Positions 52,355 through 61,677 are shown, counted from the first letter of the stretch. The stretch: 64,000 bases of DNA from CAYPJE01 sp964410945 (GCA_964410945.1 CAYPJE010000002.1:1-64000); one strand, 5' to 3'. Notes: generated by a model from the sequence alone, not told the origin. A program made the numbers and translations.

Positions 52355-53770
52355 GTGGAAAATCTGAGAGAATTATTAGAGCAGGACCAGGTTGTCCTGG
52401 ATACCCTAACGGCGGCGGGAGAATTAGGTGCCGAACTCGGTCGGCATGTCTATGTGGTAGGTGGCATGGTCCGTGACCTGCTGATTGGCCAGCCGTTGAA
52501 GGAAATCGACCTGATGGTTGTGGGCGATGGAATTACCTTTGCCCGCCAGCTGGCCGAACGACTGGGGGTGAAAAAGATCGTTCCTTTCGATAAATTTTCC
52601 ACTGCCAAGATACCATATAAGCAGATACCGGTGGAGGTGGCGGCGGCCCGGACCGAAGAATATACCGACGATTCGCGCAAGCCGGTGGAGGTGCGTTATA
52701 CCGATCTGAAAGGCGATTTGATCCGCCGGGATTTTACTATCAACGCCATGGCAATTGACCTGTGGCCGGAACGGTTCGGCGATCTTCACGATCCCTTCCA
52801 TGGAATCCGCGATCTGAATGACCGCCTGCTGATAACACCACTCGATCCAGGCGAGACCTTTTCCGAAGATCCGCTAAGAATGATGCGGGCGGCTTATTTT
52901 GCCGCCAAGCTGGATTGTGATATCGATGTCGATTGCTGGGATGCTATTCGAAAACAGCGCCAACGGATCTCAATCGTATCCCCTGAGCGGGTTACGGCCG
53001 AAATCCTGAAAATCCTGGCGACCCCCAAACCATCCATTGGATTGCTGATCCTGCAGGAAACCGGCCTGATGGAACTGGTTTTCCCCGAGATTCATGTTAT
53101 GGGCGGTATGCAGCAACCGAAGGAATGGCATCACAAGGATGTATTTCGGCACACCCTGGAAGTGGTTGACAATACGGCCCGCCTGTCGGATAAAATGGAA
53201 TTGCGGTTCGCGGCCCTGGTCCATGATATTGCCAAGCCGGTTACCCGCCGTGTCGATCCCGATAAGGGTGTGTCATTCCATGGGCATGATGAAATCGGCG
53301 CCCGGCTGCTCTATCGGGTGGCCCGCCGGATGAAGCTGTCCAACGAACTCCGGGACTATCTCCAGAAAATGACCCGCCTGCACCTGCGGCCCATCGCCCT
53401 GGCTAAAGACGGCGTTACCGATTCGGCTGTCCGGCGCCTGATGGTGGCGGCCGGCGAGGAAATTGATGATCTGTTGATCCTGTGCCGGGCTGATATCACG
53501 ACCAAGAATCCCCGGCTGGTTAAAAAATATATGGGCAATTTCGAGCGGGTCGAGGCCCATATGGAGGATGTCCAGGAGCGGGACGCCATGAAGGCCTTTC
53601 AGTCACCGGTCCGGGGGAATGAGATCATGGAGATCTGTGGCCTGACCGAGGGACGGAAGATTGGTGAAATAAAAGGGGCTATCGAAGAGGCCATCCTCAG
53701 CGGGGAGATCGAGAATTCTTATGAGGCGGCACGAGCCTACCTGGATGAGTTAATCAATCAGGGCCTTTGA
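52355..53770 (+). CDS. cca: CCA tRNA nucleotidyltransferase / poly(A) polymerase family with HD domain
   Basis: This 471-residue class II nucleotidyltransferase adds CCA, or adenosines, to RNA 3' ends. The head motif is VVGGMVRDLLIG, then E50-I-D52 (family usually D-x-D), GDLIRRDFTINAMAIDL, and EDPLRMMRAAYFAAKLD. An HD domain follows (KDVFRHTLEVVDNTARLSD in parts FRHTLEVV, then ALVHDIAKP), as in CCA enzymes with phosphohydrolase activity. The start is GTG 52355. The sequence cannot settle Cca versus PcnB; with only one such gene in view, Cca is the better guess. Confidence 0.88.
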   Translation: MENLRELLEQDQVVLDTLTAAGELGAELGRHVYVVGGMVRDLLIGQPLKEIDLMVVGDGITFARQLAERLGVKKIVPFDKFSTAKIPYKQIPVEVAAARTEEYTDDSRKPVEVRYTDLKGDLIRRDFTINAMAIDLWPERFGDLHDPFHGIRDLNDRLLITPLDPGETFSEDPLRMMRAAYFAAKLDCDIDVDCWDAIRKQRQRISIVSPERVTAEILKILATPKPSIGLLILQETGLMELVFPEIHVMGGMQQPKEWHHKDVFRHTLEVVDNTARLSDKMELRFAALVHDIAKPVTRRVDPDKGVSFHGHDEIGARLLYRVARRMKLSNELRDYLQKMTRLHLRPIALAKDGVTDSAVRRLMVAAGEEIDDLLILCRADITTKNPRLVKKYMGNFERVEAHMEDVQERDAMKAFQSPVRGNEIMEICGLTEGRKIGEIKGAIEEAILSGEIENSYEAARAYLDELINQGL

Positions 53771-53809
53771 TTAGAAAAAATATTGCACGATTATGATTTT
53801 ATCCGATAT

Positions 53810-53829
53810 ATTTAGATAGTTAGCTAAAT
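53810..53829 (+). promoter_or_regulatory. Possible operator for the SdpR-like repressor
   Basis: The inverted repeat ATTTAG (53810-53815) / CTAAAT (53824-53829) with an 8-base spacer lies 19 bases before the ArsR-type gene, where autorepressors of this family bind. It is AT-rich and overlaps the likely promoter region. Confidence 0.45.
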
Positions 53830-53848
53830 AGAAAACTACTGGAATTAA

Positions 53849-54115
53849 ATGAATCAGGTATATAAAGCACTGGCCGATCCCACCCGCCGCCGCATCCTGG
53901 AGTTGCTGCGGGAAAAGGATATGACCGCCGGCGACCTGGCCGCTAATTTCAGCCTGACCAAACCCACCCTATCCAAACACTTCAGTATCCTGCAGAACGC
54001 AGGCCTGATCCACGGCGATAAGGCCGGTACTACCATAACCTATCGACTTAACGTGAGTGTCCTGGAAGAAGCCATGCTGGCCATGTTGAACACCTTTAAA
54101 ATTGATGCACAATAA
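53849..54115 (+). CDS. ArsR-family autorepressor, SdpR-like
   Basis: This 88-residue winged-helix regulator begins MNQVYKALADPTRRRILELLREKDMTAGDLAANFSLTKPTLSKHFSIL in the family (read in pieces ALADPTRRRILELL, LTKPTLSKHFSIL). It has no metal-binding cysteines, as in SdpR, and differs in this from metal sensors. In Bacillus SdpR represses sdpRI until the membrane protein SdpI ties it up. The next gene here is SdpI-like and overlaps by 14 bases, so the same control is likely. A palindrome upstream may be its operator. Confidence 0.9.
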   Translation: MNQVYKALADPTRRRILELLREKDMTAGDLAANFSLTKPTLSKHFSILQNAGLIHGDKAGTTITYRLNVSVLEEAMLAMLNTFKIDAQ

Positions 54116-54848
54116 ACATATGAGTAATGATCAAGATTTGTCCAAGAATATCAATTCGGTCCTGTTGTTCAGTATTGTAATATTAATTCTCATGCTGGCG
54201 GGCTCGGCCTGGATGTGGTCAGAGTTACCGGAGGATGCTACTGTACCGATTCATTGGAGTTTTGGCGGGCAACCGGATCTGTTAAGCAACCGTCTGTTGG
54301 GCCTGTTGTTGATGCCCTTAGTTGTAATTGGCAATACGACCCTGTTTTACTTCCTGCCCAGGATGGAGCCGCGGCGCCAGCATTTTTTCCAGTCCCTGCA
54401 GACATTTAAAATAATCTGGATCGGGGTAACGCTTTTACTGGCTGCAGTCCATTTAATAATTCTACTGGCTGCCTCCGGACGCCATCTCAATATCACTCAA
54501 TATATCCCGTTGGCGGTGGGGATTCTTTTTCTCGTCATGAGAAATTACCAGGGGAAAATCCGCAGCAACTACATCCTGGGGATTAAAACACCCTGGACTT
54601 TGTCCAGTGAATTGTCCTGGAACAAGACCCATCGGCTGGCCGGTAAATTATTCATGCTATTGGGCGGTCTGTTGATCCTGTCAGTAATTATTGACAGCAG
54701 CCTGTTCCTGCGACTGGTTATTGGCATAGGGGTACCGGGGACGGTAATAACGGAATTTGTGTATTCATACCTGGTCTGGCGCAGTGATCCCAAGGCCGGG
54801 AAAAAGAATCAAATAACTGACAACCATTCAAAAACAACTATGGTCTAA
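54102..54848 (+). CDS. SdpI-family (DUF1648-containing) membrane protein
   Basis: This 248-residue inner-membrane protein of about six helices has the DUF1648 motif ELPEDATVPIHWSFGGQPD and the SdpI signature NYILGIKTPWTLSSELSWNKTHRLAGKLF (read in parts LGIKTPWTLSS, WNKTHRLAGK). In Bacillus subtilis SdpI gives immunity to the SDP toxin and senses it. No toxin gene is visible here, so it may serve against foreign toxins or simply regulate its own operon. The start could be ATG 54102, 54105 or 54120 (MSNDQDL); all overlap or follow the repressor end closely, and none has a clear ribosome site. Confidence 0.88.
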   Translation: MMHNKHMSNDQDLSKNINSVLLFSIVILILMLAGSAWMWSELPEDATVPIHWSFGGQPDLLSNRLLGLLLMPLVVIGNTTLFYFLPRMEPRRQHFFQSLQTFKIIWIGVTLLLAAVHLIILLAASGRHLNITQYIPLAVGILFLVMRNYQGKIRSNYILGIKTPWTLSSELSWNKTHRLAGKLFMLLGGLLILSVIIDSSLFLRLVIGIGVPGTVITEFVYSYLVWRSDPKAGKKNQITDNHSKTTMV

Positions 54849-54882
54849 ACCATCTGGTTTGACCGGGTATTACGGAGGAAAT

Positions 54883-55590
54883 ATGTCATTCGCATCACGT
54901 TTGTTAAACATCTTTCTGGCGCCGGGCGAAACCTTTGAAGCTATCAGCGAGAAACAGGACTGGAAGGACCTTTGGATTCCGATCATCATTTTGGCACTGG
55001 TAGGTCTGGTTTCGTCGGTCCTGCTATATGATCTTGTCATCGACTATAAGCTCGATATGATTGAACAGAGTATCGAAAACAGCAGCCGTATTCCCGAAGA
55101 CCGCAAAGCGGAGATCATCGATCAGCAGTTTGAACGGGTATTGAATCCCAAGCCGTTGGCCAATGCCATGAGTTATATTTCCGCTACTGTTATGAATCCG
55201 ATCAGGATCGCTTTCTGGGCCCTGATCGCCCTGGTAGTCGGTAATTTTATCATGGGCGGGGATGCGAAATATATCCAGCTGCTGATGATGAGCGGTTATA
55301 TCTACCTGATAAATATTCTAGAAATGGCGGTCAAGATACCGTTAATGCTTTACAAATGGGATATGGAAATCCACACTGGTTTTGGTCTACTGGGATTAGG
55401 TGAACGGGGTGAATTTATTTACAATTTTCTGGCTGGCCTTGATATATTCGCTATCTGGCGCGTCGTATTATTTGCTATCGCCATGGGGGTGATCTACAAG
55501 AAAACTTCCAAACCATTCTTGATTGCCATGTTGATTGCCTGGCTGGCTACTCTGGCCATTAATGCAGGATTAGGAGCTGCAGTAACTTGA
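54883..55590 (+). CDS. Yip1-domain membrane protein
   Basis: This 235-residue protein (from ATG 54883, preceded by GGAGGAAAT) has a Yip1-type opening, LLNIFLAPGETFEAISEKQDWKD, and about five helices with TVMNPIRIAFWALIALVVGNF. Bacterial Yip1 proteins often sit next to efflux genes, but their function is not settled. It is the first gene of an apparent operon with TolC, HlyD and ABC genes; its stop is 2 bases before the TolC-like start. Confidence 0.85.
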   Translation: MSFASRLLNIFLAPGETFEAISEKQDWKDLWIPIIILALVGLVSSVLLYDLVIDYKLDMIEQSIENSSRIPEDRKAEIIDQQFERVLNPKPLANAMSYISATVMNPIRIAFWALIALVVGNFIMGGDAKYIQLLMMSGYIYLINILEMAVKIPLMLYKWDMEIHTGFGLLGLGERGEFIYNFLAGLDIFAIWRVVLFAIAMGVIYKKTSKPFLIAMLIAWLATLAINAGLGAAVT

Positions 55591-55592
55591 TT

Positions 55593-56873
55593 ATGAAAAA
55601 AATACTAATACCAATATTAATAATTCTTTCCGGTTTTGCTTTCGGACAGCGTTATACCCTGGAGCAGTGTATTGAACTGGCTCTTAAAAACAAGGAAACG
55701 GTGAAGACTGCCGCCCTGGATGTTAAATCCGCTGAATATGGCAAGCGGGGCTCACTGAGCAATATATTGCCTTCCTTCGGCGCTGGGGCCGGTATGTCGG
55801 CATCCACTTTTCAGGAACGTACGAATTATGCCACCATGACCAATTACAGCTCCTCCACCGGTTCATCCTGGGGATTGCAGCTGTCGCAGAATATCTATGA
55901 CGGCGGTGCCTGGTGGAATTCGATTGCCAGTGCCGGTAATAATTACCAGATCAGCCGGCAACTGGAACGGCAGACCAGGATCAATGTTATTTATTCCGTA
56001 GTTGAGGCCTATTACAGCCTGCTAAAAGCCCAGCAGCTGCTGGATGTGGCGCGGATGAACCTGATGCTGGCCAACCAGCAGGTGGAACTGGTAACCAATC
56101 AGTTTGAGATCGGTGCGGCCGCGAAAACAGATTTGTTAAAGGTAAATGTCCTCCGCGGACAGGCCCAGGTTGATGTAATTGCCCGCGATACTGAATCACA
56201 GAATGCTGCCCGCAATCTTCGTAATGCGATGGGCCTGATGGCCAGTACCAATCCGATTGTTATTGACGAATCGGTCGAAGCGGATTATTCCATCCCCGAT
56301 GTAGAAGCGGCACTTGCAAAAATGGAAACTGGTAATCCCAGTATCCTGGCAAAGAAGGCTCAGATCAAGGGTGCCGTCCTGAATCATAAGATAGTACGGG
56401 GTAGCAGTTTACCAAGTGTCGATCTGGGATGGAATTACGGTTATCAGTCCGCTGATGCCACCGGTCTGGTAGCAGAAGACGACTGGAGTTCAACATTTTC
56501 TCTGAATTTTTCAGTGCCCCTGTTTACCGGGTTCGACCAAAGTACCAGAACCCAGCAGGCCCGGCTGAATATTTCCAAAGAGGAATATGAATATGTGACC
56601 CAACTCCATGACTTGCGTGTGCAGCTGGAAGGATTACTGGAAATACTGCATAATTACCAGGAAACAATCCCGATCAATGAAGAAGTGCTCACCTCGGCTG
56701 AAGAGGATTTGAAGCTGGTTCAGGAACAGTATGCCCTGGGATCGGTGACGATCCTGGAGGTGCTGGATGCCCAGCTATCGGTCACCCAGGCCCGGTCGTC
56801 GCTGGTATCGGCCAAATATAATGCCCAGATCAGCTCCGCGGCATTGGATGCACTGTTGGGAGAATTGGACTAA
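55593..56873 (+). CDS. TolC-family outer-membrane efflux protein
   Basis: This protein of about 426 residues has a signal peptide (MKKILIPILIILSGFAFGQ) and two TolC-type repeats with long coiled-coils: YTLEQCIELALKNKETVKTA and, at the end, GSVTILEVLDAQLSVTQARSSLVSAKYNAQ. NIYDGGAWWNS and LFTGFDQSTRTQQA mark the two barrel strands per repeat. It should form the outer channel for the adaptor and ABC genes that follow. The frame also has a TTG at 55587 overlapping the previous gene. Confidence 0.93.
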   Translation: MKKILIPILIILSGFAFGQRYTLEQCIELALKNKETVKTAALDVKSAEYGKRGSLSNILPSFGAGAGMSASTFQERTNYATMTNYSSSTGSSWGLQLSQNIYDGGAWWNSIASAGNNYQISRQLERQTRINVIYSVVEAYYSLLKAQQLLDVARMNLMLANQQVELVTNQFEIGAAAKTDLLKVNVLRGQAQVDVIARDTESQNAARNLRNAMGLMASTNPIVIDESVEADYSIPDVEAALAKMETGNPSILAKKAQIKGAVLNHKIVRGSSLPSVDLGWNYGYQSADATGLVAEDDWSSTFSLNFSVPLFTGFDQSTRTQQARLNISKEEYEYVTQLHDLRVQLEGLLEILHNYQETIPINEEVLTSAEEDLKLVQEQYALGSVTILEVLDAQLSVTQARSSLVSAKYNAQISSAALDALLGELD

Positions 56874-56923
56874 ATATTTCATAAATTATCCGATCTATCG
56901 ATCGATCCCGGAGGGAAACCGCG

Positions 56924-58282
56924 TTGTCACAAAAATCTAAGAAGAAATCGAAGAAAAAACGCCTGATCATTGCCGGCATTGTCATTATCTTATTAGTCGT
57001 AATCATTGCCGCTGTTGTTCAGCAGGATAAATCCGAGGCGTTGCCGGTTGAGACACAAAAAGTCGCCCGGCAGACCGTTATTCATAAAGTCAATGCCAGT
57101 GGAACGATCCAGCCGGAGGTGGAAGTCCAGATCAGTGCCACCATTTCAGCCTATATTACCGAGATCACAGTTGAACAGGGCGATTGGGTCGAAAAGGGCC
57201 AGCACCTGATTTCCCTGGATGAAAAACAGTATCGTGCCAGCCTGGAACTGGGTCGATCTTCCCTGAAATCAGCCAATGCCAGTCTGAAGCAGGTCAAGGC
57301 CCAGAAAGACCGGATCGAGACGCTCTTCAGCCAGAAACTGGTTTCCACCCAGGAGCTGGAATCGGTCCAGGCTCAGTACGAACTGGCAGAAAGCCAGGTG
57401 GAGCAGGCCTTGGCCACCCTGGCCACCAGGGAGGATGAACTGGCGAAGACGAAGATTTTGGCCCCCCAATCGGGAATCGTAACCAAGATTTATAAAGAAG
57501 TCGGTGAGATGGCCCTGGGTTCCATGTTTCAGGCCGAAGTGCTGATGATCGTATCCGATCTGAACCGGATGGAAGTTGTGGTTGAGGTCAACGAAAATGA
57601 TGTCGTCGATGTGGCCCTGAACGATACAGTGGAAATAGCCGTGGATGCCTTCCAGGATACATTATTCAAGGGTATCGTGAGTGAAATTGCCCACCTGGCC
57701 CAGACAACCGGTGTCGGTACTCAGGAGCAGGTCACGAATTTTGAGGTACGGGTCCGGATGCTGGAAATCCCGGAGCGTATTCGTCCCGGTATGAGTGCCA
57801 CGGCGGATATAATCACCGATGTGCGCAATGACGTGCTGGCGGTGCCAATCCAGAGCTTGACTATCCGGCAGGAAGGTTTTGATAAACCGAAATTCGACCG
57901 TCGGGACCGTAAGCGCCGTGATCGATCCAGTAAACCCGAAGAAGAAACTACTCCGGAGGACACAGTTGAGACTGATACACCTCCGGCTGGCCCACCAGCC
58001 AAGAAGAAAATGCTGGAAGTGGTGTTTGTCGTGGCTGATAGTCTGGCCGGTGACAAAGAAGCCACACGCGGAAACGGGAAAAAACCTAAGGATGCACGCT
58101 ATGTACATATCCGGCCGGTTGAAATGGGTATTTCCAGTGAAACCCATTATGAAATTCTGACTGGTTTGAACGAAGGTGATGAAATTGTCACCGGCAGCTA
58201 CCGTGCCATCAGCCGGGACCTTCAGCATAATTCGGAAGTTACTACCGGTGATAATGACGGACCGAAACGGCGCCGGCGCTGA
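56924..58282 (+). CDS. HlyD/MacA-type periplasmic adaptor of an ABC efflux pump
   Basis: The 452-residue membrane-fusion protein starts at TTG 56924 with GGAGGG upstream. After a lysine-rich start it has one membrane helix (LIIAGIVIILLVVIIAAVV), a lipoyl half-motif (VEVQISATISAYITEITVEQGDWVEKGQ in part), a coiled-coil hairpin (QKDRIETLFSQKLVSTQELE) and beta-barrel parts. A charged segment of about 50 residues, rich in R, K, D and E (DRRDRKRRDRSS), interrupts the C-terminal membrane-proximal domain and is not usual for MacA. It links the TolC-like channel with the ABC part. Confidence 0.92.
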   Translation: MSQKSKKKSKKKRLIIAGIVIILLVVIIAAVVQQDKSEALPVETQKVARQTVIHKVNASGTIQPEVEVQISATISAYITEITVEQGDWVEKGQHLISLDEKQYRASLELGRSSLKSANASLKQVKAQKDRIETLFSQKLVSTQELESVQAQYELAESQVEQALATLATREDELAKTKILAPQSGIVTKIYKEVGEMALGSMFQAEVLMIVSDLNRMEVVVEVNENDVVDVALNDTVEIAVDAFQDTLFKGIVSEIAHLAQTTGVGTQEQVTNFEVRVRMLEIPERIRPGMSATADIITDVRNDVLAVPIQSLTIRQEGFDKPKFDRRDRKRRDRSSKPEEETTPEDTVETDTPPAGPPAKKKMLEVVFVVADSLAGDKEATRGNGKKPKDARYVHIRPVEMGISSETHYEILTGLNEGDEIVTGSYRAISRDLQHNSEVTTGDNDGPKRRRR

Positions 58283-58313
58283 TGTTGATCATTATCAGGT
58301 TAGGGGTGCTGTT

Positions 58314-59000
58314 GTGCAACTGATCGATCTGCATAAGATTTCCAAAATATATGAAGTGGGTACGGTTGAAGTCCGGGCTTTACGGGAAGTTGATCTGGTG
58401 ATCAAGCCCAATGATTACATGTCAATTATGGGGCCTTCCGGTTCCGGTAAATCGACATTAATGAATATCATCGGCTGCCTGGATACGCCTACAAAAGGCG
58501 AGTATGAATTCGAGGGTGAACTGGTTCATGAAATGGATGACAACCAGCTGGCCTCGATCCGAAACCGCAAAATCGGTTTTGTATTCCAGACCTTCAATTT
58601 GCTTCCCAAGGCAACGGCTTTACGAAATGTTGAGCTTCCCCTGATCTATGCCAACCTGCCACGCCATGAACGACTGGAAATGGCCGAGGAAGCCCTGACT
58701 AAAGTCGGCCTGAAGGACCGGATCACCCACAAGCCGAATGAACTATCAGGTGGTCAGCGCCAGCGGGTGGCGATCGCCCGTGCCCTGGTAACCCAACCTT
58801 CAATCATTCTGGCAGACGAACCAACCGGTAACCTGGATTCCAAAAGCGGCCAGGAAATTATGGATATCCTGAACGGGCTGCATGATAATGGTAACACCAT
58901 TATTCTGGTTACGCATGAAAAATATATCGCCGATCAGGCTAATCGATCGATCCACCTCTTAGACGGACGGATCGTTGATGATAAAACCAACCATCGTTAA
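58314..59000 (+). CDS. MacB/LolD-type ABC transporter ATPase
   Basis: This 228-residue ATPase starts at GTG 58314, with AGGGG upstream; the frame is open from 58176 inside the adaptor gene. It has Walker A GPSGSGKS (residues 40-47), Q-loop VFQTFNLLPKA, signature LSGGQRQRVAIARAL, Walker B IILADEPTGNLDS and the H-loop VTHE. This subgroup powers MacB-like tripartite efflux and lipoprotein or peptide export. It is followed by two permease genes. Confidence 0.95.
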   Translation: MQLIDLHKISKIYEVGTVEVRALREVDLVIKPNDYMSIMGPSGSGKSTLMNIIGCLDTPTKGEYEFEGELVHEMDDNQLASIRNRKIGFVFQTFNLLPKATALRNVELPLIYANLPRHERLEMAEEALTKVGLKDRITHKPNELSGGQRQRVAIARALVTQPSIILADEPTGNLDSKSGQEIMDILNGLHDNGNTIILVTHEKYIADQANRSIHLLDGRIVDDKTNHR

Positions 59001-59014
59001 GTGGGACGCTTGAG

Positions 59015-60232
59015 TTGCTGAGCCTGTTCTGGGAGGATTTCCGGATTGCCATGGAGGCAATTATAGCCAATAAGGTGCGATCCATTCTCACGCTGCTGGG
59101 AATCGTGATTGGAATTCTGGCGGTCACCTTGATGGGCACCCTTATCTCCGGCCTGGACGGTTCCTTTGAACGCAGTATGAGTTTTCTGGGCCGTGATGTG
59201 CTATATATCAGCAAGCATGCCTGGTTTGATAATCGCAGTTGGTGGGAAATCAGAAACCGGCCCAATATCAAGCCGGAGTATGCGGAGAAATTAAAGGCCG
59301 GTTCGGATCTGGTGCTGGCGGCGACACCCAGCCTGTCCCGGCGGGTCAATGTGGTTCGCGGTAAAAACAGCCTGCTGGGAGTCGAGCTGGAAGGAACGAC
59401 CGCCGAGTATATGCAAACCACCAATGTAAATATTGAGCAGGGACGGTTTTTTACAGCGGGTGAGGACCGCTCCGGAGCCCGGGTAGCGGTAATTGGTTAT
59501 GATGTGGCTGATGGACTGTTTGAGGGGGAGGATCCGGTTGGTGAGAAAATCAAACTGGGGAATTATACTTTCCGGGTGGTCGGTGTGGTGGAGAAACAGG
59601 GAAAATTTCTCGGATTGATAAGCCTGGATAATATGCTGGTTATACCGCTGGGAACTTTCGAACGTCTCTTTGCCCGCCGGGGCTGGTCCCAGATCGCTGT
59701 AAAGGTTGAGGGTGACAAGATCGAGGAAGCGAAGGATGAATTGACCGGGGTGATGCGCCGGATTCGTGGATTGAAACCGGATGAGGAAGATGATTTTGCT
59801 GTCAACCAGCAGGACGCCTTCCGCAGCCAGTATAATATGATCAAATTTGCCATCGGTGGTACCGGGGTTTTTATCACCATCCTATCGCTGGTGGTGGGCG
59901 GTATCGGAATCATGAATATTATGTTTGTCACAGTGAGAGAGCGGACCCGTGAGATCGGAATCCGTAAAGCCATTGGTGCCACCCGGACCATGATTCTGGG
60001 CCAGTTTATCCTGGAAGCTATCATAATCTGCCTGTTGGGTGGTTTCATCGGCTTGCTGCTATCCTATGGCGGCAGCCTGCTGATTGATAAATTTGTTTTT
60101 CCCTCCTCCATGCCGGTCTGGCTGGCCCTATTCGCTATTTTGCTGAGTGTAATCGTTGGTCTGGTGGCGGGACTGGCTCCCGCCTATAAAGCGGCTAAAC
60201 TCGATCCGATTGAGGCCTTGCGCTATGAGTAA
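59015..60232 (+). CDS. MacB-like ABC transporter permease, first of two
   Basis: This 405-residue protein starts at TTG 59015. It has an N-terminal helix (VRSILTLLGIVIGILAVTLMG), a periplasmic MacB domain of about 240 residues, and three C-terminal helices with IMNIMFVTVRERTREIGIRKAIGA and the end motif AAKLDPIEALRYE. This is the FtsX/MacB mechanotransmission fold. Because the ATPase is a separate gene and a second permease follows, the pump is probably a heterodimer of permeases. Its last bases overlap the next start. Confidence 0.94.
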   Translation: MLSLFWEDFRIAMEAIIANKVRSILTLLGIVIGILAVTLMGTLISGLDGSFERSMSFLGRDVLYISKHAWFDNRSWWEIRNRPNIKPEYAEKLKAGSDLVLAATPSLSRRVNVVRGKNSLLGVELEGTTAEYMQTTNVNIEQGRFFTAGEDRSGARVAVIGYDVADGLFEGEDPVGEKIKLGNYTFRVVGVVEKQGKFLGLISLDNMLVIPLGTFERLFARRGWSQIAVKVEGDKIEEAKDELTGVMRRIRGLKPDEEDDFAVNQQDAFRSQYNMIKFAIGGTGVFITILSLVVGGIGIMNIMFVTVRERTREIGIRKAIGATRTMILGQFILEAIIICLLGGFIGLLLSYGGSLLIDKFVFPSSMPVWLALFAILLSVIVGLVAGLAPAYKAAKLDPIEALRYE

Positions 60233-61484
60233 AACCCGGCGCGGACATTTACTGTTCACCCTGCGGGAAAGCCTGCAGATGGCCATGGAAGCGATCCGCA
60301 ACAACAAACTGCGGGCTTCTCTGACCCTGCTGGGAATTACAATTGGTGTCTTTTCAGTAATTGGTGCAATGACAACCATCCGTACTCTGGAATCATCGAT
60401 CAACTCCGGTTTGAGCATCTTTGGCAGTAATACATTTCTGATTCAGAAATACCCCCTGATCCAGCTGGGCGGCCACACCCGGAACAAATATCGCAACCGG
60501 AAAAACATCAATTATTACCAGTACGAAGAATTGAAGGAACGGGCCACCCTGCCGGTGCGCGTCAGTGTTATTGACGGTACCGGGGGTCGGATCATTAAAT
60601 TTAAGGATAAACAGGCCAAGCTCAGCGCCCAGTTGAACGGCGGTGACGAAGGGGCCCTTCACACCCTGAAAACCTATATTGCCGATGGCCGTGACCTGAC
60701 GGTCCACGATGTGGAATTCAACCGTAATGTGGCGGTGCTGGGAATGGATATTGTCGATCAGCTGTTCCCGTTTGAGGATCCCCTCGGGAAGACTATCACC
60801 ATTGATGGTCTTAAATACAAGGTGATCGGCACCACCGAACGTCTGGGTAATCTGTTTGGCCAGAGCCAGGATAATTTCGTACTGATACCGATTACCACAT
60901 TTTTAAACCGTTATAGCAGCCACTGGACCTCACTTTCAATTACAGTGGAAACACCCTCGGCCGAATTATATGAAAAAACCAAGGATGAGGTGATCGGAAT
61001 CCTGCGGGCCATCCGCAAGGTTCCGCCCGGGGAGGAAAATGATTTTGAAGTATCTTCCAATGATGAGTTGATCGATACCTTCGGCCAGTTTACCGCCGGG
61101 GTAAAGGTATTCGCCTTTGCCATCTCCATCATTGCTTTGGTAGTGGCCGGGATTGGCATTATGAATATTATGCTGGTGTCGGTTTCTGAACGGATCAAGG
61201 AGATCGGCATCCGCAAAGCGGTGGGTGCCAACCGGCGGGATATCATGACCCAGTTCCTTACCGAGGCGGTTTTTCTCAGTGAATTCGGTGGGATTGCCGG
61301 TGTTATACTGGGGGTGGCCGGGGGTAATGCCGTGTCCTTGGTATTCAAGGTGCCGGCGGTGATCCCCATGGACTGGGCCTTCTACGGGTTGCTGGTATGT
61401 TCGGTGATCGGAATCGGATTTGGCATCTATCCGGCCTACCGGGCCGCTAAACTGGACCCGATTGACTCGCTGCATTCAGAATAA
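60225..61484 (+). CDS. MacB-like ABC transporter permease, second of two
   Basis: This 419-residue paralog of the preceding permease has the same plan: LRASLTLLGITIGVFSVIGAM, a periplasmic domain, IMNIMLVSVSERIKEIGIRKAVGA and AAKLDPIDSLHSE. The ATG at 60225 overlaps the previous stop by 8 bases, so both are made together. With the TolC-like, HlyD-like and ATPase genes it forms a complete envelope-spanning export system. Substrate is unknown; antibiotics, peptides or lipids are possible. Confidence 0.94.
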   Translation: MSKTRRGHLLFTLRESLQMAMEAIRNNKLRASLTLLGITIGVFSVIGAMTTIRTLESSINSGLSIFGSNTFLIQKYPLIQLGGHTRNKYRNRKNINYYQYEELKERATLPVRVSVIDGTGGRIIKFKDKQAKLSAQLNGGDEGALHTLKTYIADGRDLTVHDVEFNRNVAVLGMDIVDQLFPFEDPLGKTITIDGLKYKVIGTTERLGNLFGQSQDNFVLIPITTFLNRYSSHWTSLSITVETPSAELYEKTKDEVIGILRAIRKVPPGEENDFEVSSNDELIDTFGQFTAGVKVFAFAISIIALVVAGIGIMNIMLVSVSERIKEIGIRKAVGANRRDIMTQFLTEAVFLSEFGGIAGVILGVAGGNAVSLVFKVPAVIPMDWAFYGLLVCSVIGIGFGIYPAYRAAKLDPIDSLHSE

Positions 61485-61538
61485 AATTATCCACCCTTTT
61501 CCTTGGACGCTCACCTGTGAAGTGATAAATTTTTGCCA

Positions 61539-61592
61539 GCCAACTAAGCTGTTGGCATGGTAATTGTAAAACGCGGCTCCCTGCAAGGGGCC
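61539..61592 (+). other. Two adjacent hairpins after the efflux operon
   Basis: GCCAAC/GTTGGC (61539-61556) and GGCTCC/GGGGCC (61575-61592, with one G-U pair) can form two short stems between the efflux operon and kdsB. There is no T run. It could be a weak transcript end or a leader of kdsB. Evidence is structural only. Confidence 0.3.
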
Positions 61593-61677
61593 GGGGATTA
61601 ATCAGGCTCATTCAACCAGCCAGTGTATTTTATTCCGGATTATGGACAGGCGATACTCTGGCTATTGAAGGTATCAA

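Noticed and set aside
61563..61620. Possible tRNA-like fold before kdsB
   Set aside because: Two short stems are present, but no anticodon arm, T-loop GTTCRA motif or proper acceptor stem could be matched.
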